Positions 33,101-43,834 of a stretch of 64,000 bases of DNA are shown in pieces (position 1 is the first letter of the stretch; every line of letters starts with the position of its first letter). The translations under genes and the position numbers were made by a program. Origin of the DNA: Carposina sasakii (lineage: Eukaryota; Arthropoda; Insecta; Lepidoptera; Carposinidae); contig CP053159.1 of assembly GCA_014607495.2 (NCBI GenBank), positions 8,501,501-8,565,500 of the forward strand, given 5' to 3'. The notes beneath the pieces are model-generated. The model saw only the letters and a program-made list of their open reading frames with translations, did not search any database and had not been told where the DNA came from.

Positions 33101-33641
33101 TTTGAGTGTGGATAGACGTCTCTCTGCCTTTGTAAAGATAATTATTTGATGATCGATTATCATAAATGATTTCACAAATGCTTTTCCATGCCTCTTGTTT
33201 TATTAATTTGTCTTTATAAGTATCATCACTAGAATCCCACAAACAAACGTTCTTGAATTAAAGATATTAATATATCGACATCAACGTCAGACATTTTGAT
33301 TTTAAGACTGCTTCCAGGTTGACACGTGTTATTTGCAAGAGTACATCTAAATTAAATATCTGACATATACATCTCTCGTTAGACAGTAGTAATATTCTTT
33401 GATATACTTACATTAAGGCCATCGGGTTTCCAACATGTTCTTTAAATTACGAGTTTTATTAGATTTAGTGAATCACACTAAGTATGGCGTCACAACGCTG
33501 GAATCCGCGTCGCGTTGCGGCCCTATTAGTGATGTAAACGACACAGTACCTTAGTTACGTAGGTACGTAGGTACGTTTCTATTAAGTGGATGATACTTAC
33601 TTTATTTAAAAATATGTGAAATTATGAGCGTAATTTCGTGT
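30181..33641. other. Intergenic, no exon recognised
   Basis: AT-rich sequence upstream of the cuticle gene. It contains a 128-bp hairpin (30961-31088). GC-rich patches near 32985-33060 and 33500-33530 look like ends of a decayed inverted-repeat element (gggccgaaac / gcgttgcggccc). ORFs in this span have no domain or splice support. Confidence 0.45.
30961..31088. repeat. Near-perfect 128-bp hairpin
   Basis: AAATGTCCGGTGGTCTAGAA at the left returns inverted and ends GACCACCGGACATTT. Arms are about 57 bp with few mismatches around a loop of about 14 nt. It may be a very short MITE or a hairpin RNA source. Confidence 0.6.
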
Positions 33642-34036
33642 ATTCCCGTTAGCCAATCAATCCATCAATGGGGCTAGCGGGAATGTAGCTAATAAAATAA
33701 TTAAAATTACTTCCCGTTGGCCCCATTAATTTATTGTGTTTTCCATACTTTAAAATATGCCCGTTGTCCCCATTGAGTTAAATTTTTTTGTTTATTTAAT
33801 TTACATAGTAATACATTCATTATACCTTGATATTAAAATAAAAAATACCTATACAATAGCAAGGTACATATTATTATACAGAGTGTAACAAAAGGGGTAA
33901 GTATGTTATTTTCGCTTAACACACCCTTTTTGTTATATACTGTATATAAGGTCTATTGATGATGGGGACAAGGAAAAAAAATGTTGACTTCCCGTTGGTC
34001 CCATGATGGGGACAAAATCATGGAGCTAACGGGAAT
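33642..34036. mobile_element. Inverted-repeat element with repeated CCCGTT(A/G)GCCCCAT motifs
   Basis: Ends are ATTCCCGTTAGC and GCTAACGGGAAT. The motif cccgttggccccatt or a close variant recurs at about 33708, 33760 and, together with inverted copies, near 33990-34036. A 64-bp internally deleted family-2 MITE (33879-33942) is inserted inside it. Confidence 0.5.
33879..33942. mobile_element. Foldback MITE family 2, 64-bp deletion derivative
   Basis: CAGAGTGTAACAAAAGGGGT...ccctttttgttatatactg between TATA flanks. Only the termini of the 260-bp element remain. Confidence 0.65.
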
Positions 34037-34074
34037 ATTGCCAAAAAAATATTTTTTGAAAATTAAATTTTAAA

Positions 34075-34450
34075 TATACAGGATGATTTTTGGTCGTCAA
34101 CGTTCCCGAAAACTACGGAATCTCCTCGTCATCATGATCATATTTCTCCATGGAAGCATACCTGGGAAGTGTCTGGTTTCCAAAATATTAGGGTCCAAAG
34201 TTGAGTAAATAGACTGCGTTTTTCTGCATAAATGCACATAGACGCGTGTAGCAAGATTTTTTCACGAAAAATAGTTAATATCTGTCTATAAAAAAGTACA
34301 ACATAAACACTAGACACTATAAATTTCGCCCGATCAAGTAATAAAAAAATATAAAAAATCCCAGCATTTTTTTTAGCATAAACTTACTTTATTTGATGTA
34401 TAGAGTACGTACCCTTCGTTAACGGTGGCCACAAAAAAACATCCTGTATA
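34075..34450 (+). mobile_element. MITE family 1, copy 3
   Basis: TATACAGGATGATTTTTGG at one end and CCACAAAAAAACATCCTGTATA at the other form an inverted pair. The interior matches the copies at 506 and 25701. Confidence 0.7.
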
Positions 34451-34859
34451 GGTAGGTAGGTACCAACTAACGGCCACATTTTTATAGGCAACAGTAGATA
34501 GGTATATTATATTCTCCTAATCGCAAATGTTTGTAAAGAAAATGTGGTTATACACAAAGCGCCATATCATGATCATTTATTTATTTATCCAAAAGAACTA
34601 GGTACCTATACGGTGAAACGTACTATAGGAGCTCGTTCCATATATAATATTATAGTAATTCTCGTGTATACTTATTTAAGTACTTACGTATTTATATACC
34701 GTTAGGTACTTAGTACCCACGATACAAGACCTCAGGGATTTTTAGAGAGACACAGAGTATTACAGTATGAGTATATTATTATTTAAAAAAAAAACTTCAT
34801 GTACATATTAACTAGTGCCATAATCCAAAGGAACTATTTGACGAAGCGCACTCTACTGA

Positions 34860-35050
34860 GTGTGCATGGTTATATATGCAGGAAAGCTGAGTAAAATTAG
34901 AATCAGAATATCATAGAAATGGAGGTATGTAATCCCAGATTCCTGCAGAATACGATTTCTTCATTGGCGCATGTAAATAATTCTACTCAAGTCAATGGCT
35001 GTATGGACACAGTTTCCCTTGCCTTTCCTTCTAAACCAAACAAAAAATGT
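34860..35050 (+). mobile_element. Decayed A-tailed retroposon, copy L
   Basis: Partial, diverged match to the ~410-bp retroposon: gtgcatggttatatatgcag, later cccttgcctttccttctaaa and an A-rich end. Confidence 0.55.
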
Positions 35051-35066
35051 TGAATTTGTTGATGTG

Positions 35067-36158
35067 CAGTTAGCATAAAAAGTCGATGAACACATTCAGA
35101 TTTTCTAATTTTGAAAATGAACACTATAATAACATAAATCGCTTAACAAGATAGGCGTCAGAATTGAATGAACATCATTAAAGTTCAAAATTAACTAAAC
35201 GCTACTCGTCAAAAGTCACTGAACACAATTTTGTCAAAAATTGCTGATCGTTATAATATCCAAAAATCTCATAACATTCAGTTTATCAAAAGTCACTAAA
35301 CAATATAAAATTCTGGTTTTGGTTATTTAGTGTCAATCACGGCTATGTTCAAAAATAGCTTGACATCATAAATGACAAAAGTTACTCAACATTACTTTGT
35401 TTCTTTGGAGGTTTAACGCGACTCTGATGCCATCAGATGACAGCAGCAGCGTGCACAGCACATCCATTAGACTTCCCACTCTTGCATACTTTTGGAGGTC
35501 CAACGCGAATACAGCTTTAGCACCGCGCAGTCAGCGATCAGCAGCAGCGTGCACAGCACATCCATTAGACTGCCCACTTTTGCACACTTTTGGAGGTTCA
35601 GCGCTGATACAGCTTCGGCGCCGTCAGATATTAGCAGCAGTGTACACAGCACATTCACTAGACTGCCCACTCTTGCACACTTTTGCAGGTTCAATGCGGA
35701 TACAGCTCCAGCGTCTAATACGAGTAGAATGTATCACGGACAGTAAAAATTAAAACCTTTTTATATTGTTAATCCGACCTCCGTGGCATCTGCTGTCAAA
35801 CATAAAAAAGCTATGTCAATATTATTCTTTTTGAACTGAACATCAAATCGATTGTTTATGTCAAAATGAAATACATGTATCTTACATATAGAATCTTTCT
35901 TTCTTGTCATATTTCGTAGTAAAGAAAGAGAAAACATTTCATTTTGTTTAGGGACTTTTGAGATAAAAGATGGTATGCTACTTTTGACAAAATTTTGTTT
36001 AGCGACTTTTGAAAAGTGATGGTCACCTACTTATGGCCTTTTAAGATAATCATTCAATTTTGGCGCCTATCTTGTTAAGTGATTTATGTGTTATTGTTAT
36101 TATAGTGTTCAGGTATTTTGGGAATCTAAATGTGTTCATCGACTTTTGATGCTGACTG
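35067..36158. mobile_element. 1.09-kb terminal-inverted-repeat element with internal tandem array
   Basis: The left end CAGTTAGCATAAAAAGTCGA and the right end (reverse complement CAGTCAGCATCAAAAGTCGA) stay alignable for about 110 bp. The sub-terminal parts of both arms carry repeated AAAAGTCACTAAACA-like words in inverted orientation. The centre (35402-35720) is a 3.5-copy tandem array. No transposase frame is visible, so it is non-autonomous; no clear target duplication was found. Confidence 0.65.
35402..35720 (+). repeat. ~95-bp tandem array inside the TIR element
   Basis: Units begin ttttggaggt at about 35402, 35490 and 35588, with a partial fourth at 35681. Each contains agcagcagcgtgcacagcac and ctagactgcccac. 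Unit lengths are about 88, 98 and 93 bp. ORFs spanning it on both strands are by-products of the repeat. Confidence 0.75.
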
Positions 36159-36177
36159 TACCTATCTATGCATTGGA

Positions 36178-36590
36178 TTCGGCGGGAAAAGCTGGAAGGG
36201 TGCAGGTGTAATTTTCTTGTGAAAATCAAAAATTGTTTGTAAATGGCTTGCATGTGTCCGTAAAGTGATGTTTTCTGGTAGATAAGTTATATTTTGATTA
36301 CTTGTGATGTGAGTCTAATGCGTGTGCATGGTTTTATACGCAGGAAAGCAGAGTAAAACTTTAGCCGGAATACGATCTCTTCATGCGCCCATGTAAGTTG
36401 TTTCTGCAATAATTTTTCATTTTGACTAACTTTACACTAAACTTGTTCTTGAGGATTTTCCTGACGTTTCCATTCATCATCATCATTATCATCCATCATT
36501 ATGTTCGGAAATCATTTACTAAAAACAATGGCTGTATGGGCTTAGTTCCCCTTGCCTTTCCTTCGGGATAAATTAAACAAACAAAAAATT
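36178..36590 (+). mobile_element. A-tailed retroposon, copy B (upstream of DMAP1)
   Basis: Full-length copy starting at ATTCGGCGGGAAAAGC and ending cgggataaattaaacaaac plus an A tail. First of three head-to-tail copies in the DMAP1 5' flank. Confidence 0.85.
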
Positions 36591-36615
36591 ATTTTCTGTG
36601 TATAAAATCATTATC

Positions 36616-37021
36616 ATTCGGCGGGAAAAGCTGGAAGGGAGCAGGTGTAATTTTCTTGTGAAAATCAAAAATTATTTGTAAATGGCTTGTATGTGTCCTG
36701 AAAGTGATGTTTACTGGTAGATGAGTTATATTTTGATTACTTGTGATGTAAATCTAGTGCGTGTGCATGGTTTTATACGCAGGTAAGCTGAGTAAAACTT
36801 TAGCCGGAATACGATCTCTTCATGGGCCCATGTAAGTTGTTTCTGCAATTATTTTTCATTTTGACTAACTTTACACTTGTTCTTGAGGATTTTCCTGACG
36901 TTTCCATTCATCATCATCATTATCATCCATCATATGTTCAGAAATCATTAACTAAAGACAATGGCTGTATGGGCTTAGTTCCCCTTGCCTTTCCTTCGGG
37001 ATAAACTAAAAAAAAAAAAAC
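36616..37021 (+). mobile_element. A-tailed retroposon, copy C (upstream of DMAP1)
   Basis: Second full-length copy in tandem. The flanking duplication is short and uncertain (CATTAT). Confidence 0.85.
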
Positions 37022-37054
37022 ATTATTTTCTTTCTTCCAATCCATTGTGTTTTG

Positions 37055-37466
37055 GATTCGGCGGGAAAAGCTGGAAGGGTGCAGGTGTAATTTTCTTGTG
37101 AAAATCAAAAATTGTTTGTAAATGGCTTGCATGTGTCCGTAAGGTGATGTTTTCTGGTAGATAAGTTATATTTTGATTACTTGTGGTGTGAATCTAGTGC
37201 GTGTGCATGGTTTTATACGCAGGTAAGCCGAGTAAAACTTTAGCCGGATTACGATCTCTTCATGGTCGCATGTAAGTTGTTTCTGCAATAATTTTTCATT
37301 TTGACTAACTTTACATTTGTTCTTGAGGATTTTCCCGACGTTTCCATTCATCATCATTGTCATTCATCATAAATTCAGAATACATTTTACTAAACAATGA
37401 TTAGGCTGTATGGGCTTAGTTCCCCTTGCCTTTCCTTCGGGATAAACTAAAAAAACAAAAAAAAAA
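37055..37466 (+). mobile_element. A-tailed retroposon, copy D (84 bp upstream of the DMAP1 start codon)
   Basis: Flanked by a perfect 13-bp duplication CCATTGTGTTTTG (37042-37054 and 37467-37479). Sense to DMAP1, with the A tail facing the gene. Confidence 0.9.
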
Positions 37467-37550
37467 CCATTGTGTTTTGTTCTTAATTGAATATAATATA
37501 TAATTAATTAATTTGTAATAACTTGGTAGTTTAACTTATGTGACAGAAAA

Positions 37551-40137
37551 ATGGCAGATATACTCGATATCTTGGACATAGAACAGCCTGGGGCGTCGGA
37601 GGTTACTCGAGATAGTATTATTCATGGAGACAAACTGAAGAGGAAATATGTAACAGCCAAAGCTGTGAAAAGACCTGAAGGCATGCACCGAGAGGTGTTC
37701 GCACTTTTATACAATGACAACAAGGAGTTACCACCACTTTTACCGACTGATACTGGTACCATATATCTATTAATTTTATATGTATACATATTACTATAGA
37801 TTTAAAACTAAAAATATTATAATAATATACTTTTACATATACACTAATATAGGAAAAGCCTATAAACAAACTAAGGCGAAGCTAGGAATGAGAAAAGTCA
37901 GGAAATGGGTCTGGGCTCCATTCACTAATCCTGCTCGTAAAGACAATGCTGTCTTTCACCATTGGAAACGTGTAGCCGATGAACCTAAAGAATATCCTTT
38001 TGCTCAATTTAATAAGGTAAGTAACTATCTGTGCTCTGAATTTCTTGTTAATAGTTCAGTACATCTTAAATTGTCATAATAAATTATCAGATTAGGTAGT
38101 CAACTAACTAAACATTGTATTAGTATGGATAAGCCTATAGAATTGTCTACATTTCTTAACAAATATTTAATAAGTAATACATTGCATTTTCGATTTCCAA
38201 AGTGAAAATAAGGGTAGAAATAAAGAACAATAGCACAAAAACTATGCTTTTTTACAATATCACTGTTAAATAAATTGTAACCCTGCACAATTGGCATATC
38301 CATGTACAAATTTTTCTGTGAATTCCTTTGGCATAATGGTTGCATAAACAATAAGTAGAATATGTTTCTAAATTGTTCTCATATTACAGCAAGTTGCAAT
38401 ACCTACATATTCAGAGTCTGAATACAATCAATATTTAAAATGTGAAGACTGGAGTCAAGCTGAAAGTGATCACTTGATGGATTTGTCTCAAAGATTTGAC
38501 TTGAGGTTCATTGTTATACATGATCGCTGGGACAGAGCTGCTTTTAGGGATCGTAGTGTTGAAGATTTAAAAGAAAGATACTACAACATTTGTGGAATAT
38601 TGAGCAAGGTAGTTAAATATTTTTCTTTATGAGTAGTGTGTGTACTAAACTATTTTATAATTGCATTGTATGCTCATTAGGTAAAAACAAACCCTTGGTC
38701 AAATTCTGTTACAATGGTAAATGGTGAAAAAAGGATTTATCAATATGATGCTGAACATGAAAGAAAGAGAAAGGAACAACTATGCAGATTATTTGACAGA
38801 ACTCAGGAGCAGGTACCGCATAATAATATAAAAAATGTTATAATATCATTTTATTATACAAGTTATCCTTATACTAGCTCTATTTTTAGATTGATGAAGA
38901 ACAAATGTTACTTGCCGAACTAAAAAAGATTGAGGCTAGAAAGCGTGAAAGAGAAAGAAAGACTCAAGATTTACAAAAGTTAATATCAAGAGCAGACAGT
39001 GGTAATTCATTTTCTGCAAATCAGACAAATAATGTTGATGGAGCTAATACTCCTTCCAGTACATTGTCAACTATTCCCCGTCGTCATGATAAAAAATTAC
39101 ACAAGAAAAAACTTACATCACAACAGAAACCTGTCCGGGCAGTTGAAAGTGTGGTTTGTATTTTCCTATTCATTCTTTGAGTAGACAGACAGGGCTACAT
39201 TCTGTAGTCCATGTGGTCATAGTTGCAGGCAACAGTTCTAATAATAAAATTAAGAAATTAATTATAATTCATGTGAATGTTTATATATTTTTTATATTTA
39301 TTCATTAGACTGTAGAATGGTCTGGCATAAAATTCCCTGAAGCTCGAGGTACAGGTGTTTGGCTACGTTCTCAGCGCATGAAACTGCCTCCTGGAGTTGG
39401 ACAGAGGAAAACTAAAGCAATTGAACAAGAACTGCGTGCATTAAACATTGGTAAGTTTATAGGCTGTAATACATTATGTAATTATTTATTATCCCTTTGT
39501 GGTATTATACAACATGGTCCTCCAGATATCTACAGTAGGTATACCAAGACTACATGTAAGTACTTTTATTCATAATATTTTTTACTTTTACAGACATTGC
39601 TCCAACACCAACAGAAGCTGTATGTAAACATTTTAATGAGCTGCGTTCTGACTTAGCACTGGCTATTGATCTAAAAAATGCTCTTAGTTCTTGTGAATTT
39701 GATCTGCAGGCATTGAGACATCAATATGAAGCACTTAACCCTGGCAAGGTTTGTTTATTCTGTTAATAACTAGGCTACATTAAAATTATAGTACTATGGA
39801 CTGCAGAAAAAACAAAATGTCGTAATTGTCGGGGATATAAACATTTTCCCGGGATAAAAAGTACCCTATATCATGTCACAATTTATTCCTGAAAACTACA
39901 TCGAAATTTGTTCAGCCATTTTTGAGATTAGCGTGCACAAACATTGATCCGTTCGTAATTCTATTATATGTATAGATAACATATTACATGAATTTAATAT
40001 TAAAACCTACAATTTTTTTGTAGACATTAACCATCCCAGCATCAATTTGCAGCAGCTCTGCAGAGGGAGAAATTAAGCCTGTTGGTGAAATAATTGATGT
40101 TGTGGGATCTCCAGGAGCATTAAATACTACAATTTAG
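37551..40137 (+). CDS. DMAP1: DNA methyltransferase 1-associated protein 1, 464 aa
   Basis: Eight exons: 37551-37755, 37853-38016, 38390-38608, 38681-38812, 38890-39153, 39309-39450, 39594-39748, 40024-40137. They total 465 codons with all phases matching; the human protein is of nearly the same size. It opens MADILDILD, then KVRKWVWAPFTNPARKD. The SANT/Myb-like segment DWSQAESDHLMDLSQRFDLR with FIVIHDRW follows, then a basic coiled stretch (ARKRERERKTQDLQKLI) and the DMAP1 C-terminal domain (TGVWLRSQRMKLPPGVGQRK). DMAP1 is a nuclear subunit of the Tip60/NuA4 acetyltransferase and SRCAP-type complexes. AATAAA signals lie at 40197-40207. It converges on FCF1 with 106 bp between stop codons. 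Intron 7 holds a decayed interspersed repeat (about 39790-39980). Confidence 0.95.
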
Positions 40138-40243
40138 ATAAGCCTGTATAATATACTAATGTATTCATATGAAAAGTGTGTACAAAGGTCATAGTAAATA
40201 AAATAAACTTTTCACTTAATAAGTTAATATATTTAAGTATCAA

Positions 40244-41939
40244 CTAAATAGCTCCTTTAGGAGCACCATAGGCATCTGGCATTCTCTCTATTGTGTACTT
40301 GTGCTGAGCCACATACATTATAGGAACACCTGGTATTTTCCTTATTCTTCGTTTTAAATCCTTGTCATTAGTGGCCACTATATATGACTTGTGTTGTGTT
40401 ACTCTCTGCACAATGCAATCGTCAGCATAGGTTCCTTTGTGCATGCAAGCAATTCTTTCAAATCTTTCATCTTTTATTATCCTTAAAGCCACACGGTACT
40501 TTCTGCCAAGCTTTTCCAATTCACCCAAAACACAATCTGTTATGTATGGAATACATTTTGCATACAAACAGTCCATCATATTTTGAATTATGTCCAATTT
40601 GTTTTTAATAGAAAAGTTGATAAAATTTGTATCAATAAGTATATGATATGGGGGTCCTAATTGTGTATTGTATTGGAAAAATAGTGCAGAACTAATTTGT
40701 GGAACCTCACGAATTTTAATTTTGTTGGAATCTGTTTTCTTTTTTGAATTTGCTCGATCACTTTTCTTTATTCTGCTATCTGTTGCACTGATCATTTTTT
40801 TCATTTTGGCAAACTTCTTTTCTACAATTTTCCTGGTTTTCTTTTGTTTACCCTACAAAAACAAATATGAGGAATTAATGATTAACCTTAATACTTAATC
40901 ATTTGGAGTCACAGTAGTGACCAGCCAAGATGACCAAATTCAATTGTCTGAGGCATTAAATTTGATATTCTTTGAAAGTTAAAATTCAAGTATGCCTCGC
41001 CCACAACTGATCTCTATTAGATGTGTTCATGTTAAATAGATTTTGAGTTATTAAGGGGTAAAAAGTGTGACAAAAGGGTGGTTTACAATAAATATTTGGA
41101 GCCATCCAAATGGTTTGTGTAATAACAGATGGCTGCAGTTGCCAGTTCCATTTTTAACTTTGCTTAAAACCCTACCACATGACTTAATAATAACATTATC
41201 TTTATTTATTATGTGGAGATGTGGTAAACATACTGCACTATACATATTAGACATACTATACAGTAATTTAAAATTAATTGTAAATTGCCCTTTTGTCTCA
41301 CTGGCTTAACCAGATTTGATGTGATTTTCTGTGTGTTAGACTCTGTACAAGAAAGCTCAATATCTGGTGCTGCAATTGGGTTCCAGTAACTTAGTTGCCA
41401 AGAGGCCTCTGGAAAACGCGACTATGTCCGCATGGACTGTAGGAAAATCATGTCGAAATTATCCGGGATACTAACTCATACCAAATATTATTAAAACCGC
41501 TCCAGCCATAGAAAGTAAGAGTAACAAACATCCATCCATCTAACAATTCATCCATACTCACAGACTTTCGCATTTATAATATTAGCAAGATAAGATGTAA
41601 TACCAAATAGGCACTAACTGCTTAACAAGGTTACTTGTTTTATACATGTATTTATACAAGCTAGCCTAGTTTGCTACTGGGATCTCTCTCGGACTGATCT
41701 AATATCATAATAGAATGAGTTACCTACTGTAGTGCATTCGGCACCTACTTAGCATTATTTTGCTTTCACTTGTCTGCTCGCTTGGTAGGTACTCATCTTG
41801 ATAACCGCACAGGTCGTTTTGTCGCATTCGGCGGTAGCTCGCTATTGCCAATTGGTAGCCAATCCTTAAAAGATTCTTTCTTAAAGGTTCTTACCTCGCG
41901 TACCAAAGTATATAGATATGTATGAAAGAAACTCACCAT
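40244..41939 (-). CDS. FCF1: rRNA-processing protein FCF1 (Utp24), 203 aa
   Basis: The main exon (40852-40244) starts after an acceptor ttttgtag and reads [22 protein letters not shown]1 proteins begin MGKQKKTRK, so only the Met is missing. An ATG followed directly by GTGAGT at 41939-41937 on the same strand supplies it in phase, leaving a first coding exon of a bare start codon and an 1,084-bp intron. The protein has the conserved [20 protein letters not shown] and the PIN-domain acidic positions ([34 protein letters not shown]) and ends with the PDAYGAPKG motif. FCF1 is the nucleolar endonuclease-fold protein needed for early 18S rRNA cleavages in the SSU processome. The product is certain; placement of the first exon is a strong inference. 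Confidence 0.9.
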
Positions 41940-42054
41940 GTTTATTAGCAACCGATTAATAAATTACTACACTGTTATAATTTAGTCAGGTGTAACTAAC
42001 ATTAAATTAATGAAGAATTTCTTGAACAATAGGAAATTTATCACCACACCATCA

Positions 42055-42119
42055 CTTTTTTTTTGTTTAGTTTATCTCGAAGGAAAGGCAATGGTAACTA
42101 AACCCATACAGCCATTGTC
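42055..42119 (-). mobile_element. A-tailed retroposon, copy F (3' end only)
   Basis: Sixty-five bases of the 3' end and A tail, flanked by a perfect CACCACACCATCA duplication (42042-42054 and 42120-42132). Tail faces FCF1. Confidence 0.8.
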
Positions 42120-42134
42120 CACCACACCATCAAT

Positions 42135-42247
42135 TATTTTTTTTAGTTTATCCCGAAGGAAAGGCAAGGGGAACTAAGCCCATACAGCCTAATCATTGTT
42201 TAGTCAAATGTATTACCCGCTCCCTTCCAGCTTTTCCCGCCGAATCC
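42135..42247 (-). mobile_element. A-tailed retroposon, copy E (internally deleted)
   Basis: Keeps the 5' head (reverse of GATTCGGCGGGAAAAGC) and the 3' end, with about 300 bp missing between. Flanked by CACACCATCAAT (42123-42134 and 42248-42259). This target overlaps the duplication created by copy F. Confidence 0.8.
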
Positions 42248-43280
42248 CACACCATCAATCAATAGTAAACATTCACATAACCTATAAACAGTGTTGCCAA
42301 CCCACATCCATTGTCTTTCTGAAACACTACATTTACCTCTTTCTACGATTTATATCAATCACTATTTATTTTGAGGGACTTGTTAACTGCGTGACGTTTT
42401 CACTATAAAATTGAATGCACTCCTAAATACATCCCACAAAAACACATGTCAATAAAACGTCAAAAGGGATACAAGTGGATAAATAAATCAAGGTTTTTAA
42501 TATGTACTACACTCTTTAGAACAGTATAAATATAAATATTTACCATAAAATAGCCCATTAATTTTTATCTACAACTAAACATGATAAATACACAATAATG
42601 AATCATTTATCTGCGTGATAGTTTAGCACAATAAAACTTACCGATGAAAGAATAGAATTATAACCTATAGAAAGTGTGTTCCAACCAAACGCAAGGCGAA
42701 AAAATAGGCATAAAATATCGACTTGACGTATGCATGACATAAAATTAATGTTGCCTTAAAAATGTTTTTTCCCTAGATGTGGGGAAATAGTCGATAAAAT
42801 TATTATTGATGCTGAGAAGTATACTGATTTGCACACTCTTGTAGAATTATCGTGAAATTTAAATATATTAAAAGGAGATGATCGGACTTTTCCACATCAT
42901 TGGTCCAAAAGTGTGACAAAAAAATACAATATTCTGTTAAAAATTGTCCCTCTGAATAATTTGTCATTGTGTCAACAAAGCTGTGAGGCCATTCTCCGTG
43001 GTTTTATTTCATTCAATAAAGGAAAGAACGATGCCTATTTTAAAGATCTAATTTCAATTAAACATAATATTATAGTAACAATATGTATAGTTTTAAATAA
43101 TTCGGTGAGAGAGCTTGCAGGTAATTCCACAATCAATCAAAGACAAAGTAGATCCAACTACTTTTACCTACAATCTGCATATTTAAAAATAGGGTAAAAT
43201 TTCACACTTATGGCAACATTTTGTTTTCAATGACAGATAAAAAAATATGAAAATTTGATTGTGTATTTATTGTTTTATCA

Positions 43281-43558
43281 ATGAAATTACGTAAAAACAT
43301 CAAATATTTACCGGTGAAATGTGATGTTATTTATTTTCTTATGTTTTTGAGCATAGTTTTGGCAGGATCTCAGTGCACATTTCGTCATGGTAAGTCCTTT
43401 AGGTTGACATACACACGTAGCCACTGACCGCTGAGCACTGAATGACAGAGCCGCGATTGGTTCAAATTTGCACCCATAAAAATTCCTAAAATCGGCCTTC
43501 GGACTATACTTCTATAGATTATAATTCTATTGATGAAAGGTTATTCCAGCCGGTTCCG
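43281..43558 (+). CDS. Possible 5' exons of a secreted or membrane protein (partial)
   Basis: An ATG at 43281 opens a 109-nt exon: a basic head, a hydrophobic run (VIYFLMFLSIVLAG), then SQCTFRH and a GTAAGT donor at 43390 in phase 1. An acceptor at about 43517 (ttctatag) continues the frame as DYNSIDERLFQPVP, with a GTAAGG donor at about 43554. The pattern suits a signal peptide exon plus a small second exon. No further exon could be joined: a LINE occupies the sequence from about 43.58 kb. I do not recognise the protein. It could be a real gene whose intron holds the LINE, a broken gene, or chance. Confidence 0.3.
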
Positions 43559-43834
43559 TAAGGAACAAAAAATATAGATTTCGGGGGAAAATCTGGAAGG
43601 GAGCGGGGAGAACGTTACGCCAGCCGAAAAGTAGCGCAAATGGGCATCTAAGGGTCATAGATAATTAGAAATACAGCTTCTGTAAATGGTAAGCCTATTT
43701 TTAAATTTGGTAAAGTGATCGTTTTATTTATGTTATTTGAGAAAAACTGACCCGGATGGTTCGGCTGGGGTAACGTTACCGCAGCAAGATAGCCTATCTA
43801 ACGTTCCGTTGCACGCAATTGTTCGGAACTGACT

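Larger units (their letters stand above)
41940..43280. other. FCF1 5' flank and unassigned sequence
   Basis: Contains retroposon copies F and E. The ORF at 42913-43197 has no recognisable domain. Nothing else could be assigned. Confidence 0.45.

Noticed and set aside
35397..35753. 118-residue ORF and its 84- and 75-residue partners as proteins
   Set aside because: Open frames on both strands arise from the ~95-bp tandem array in a transposable element.
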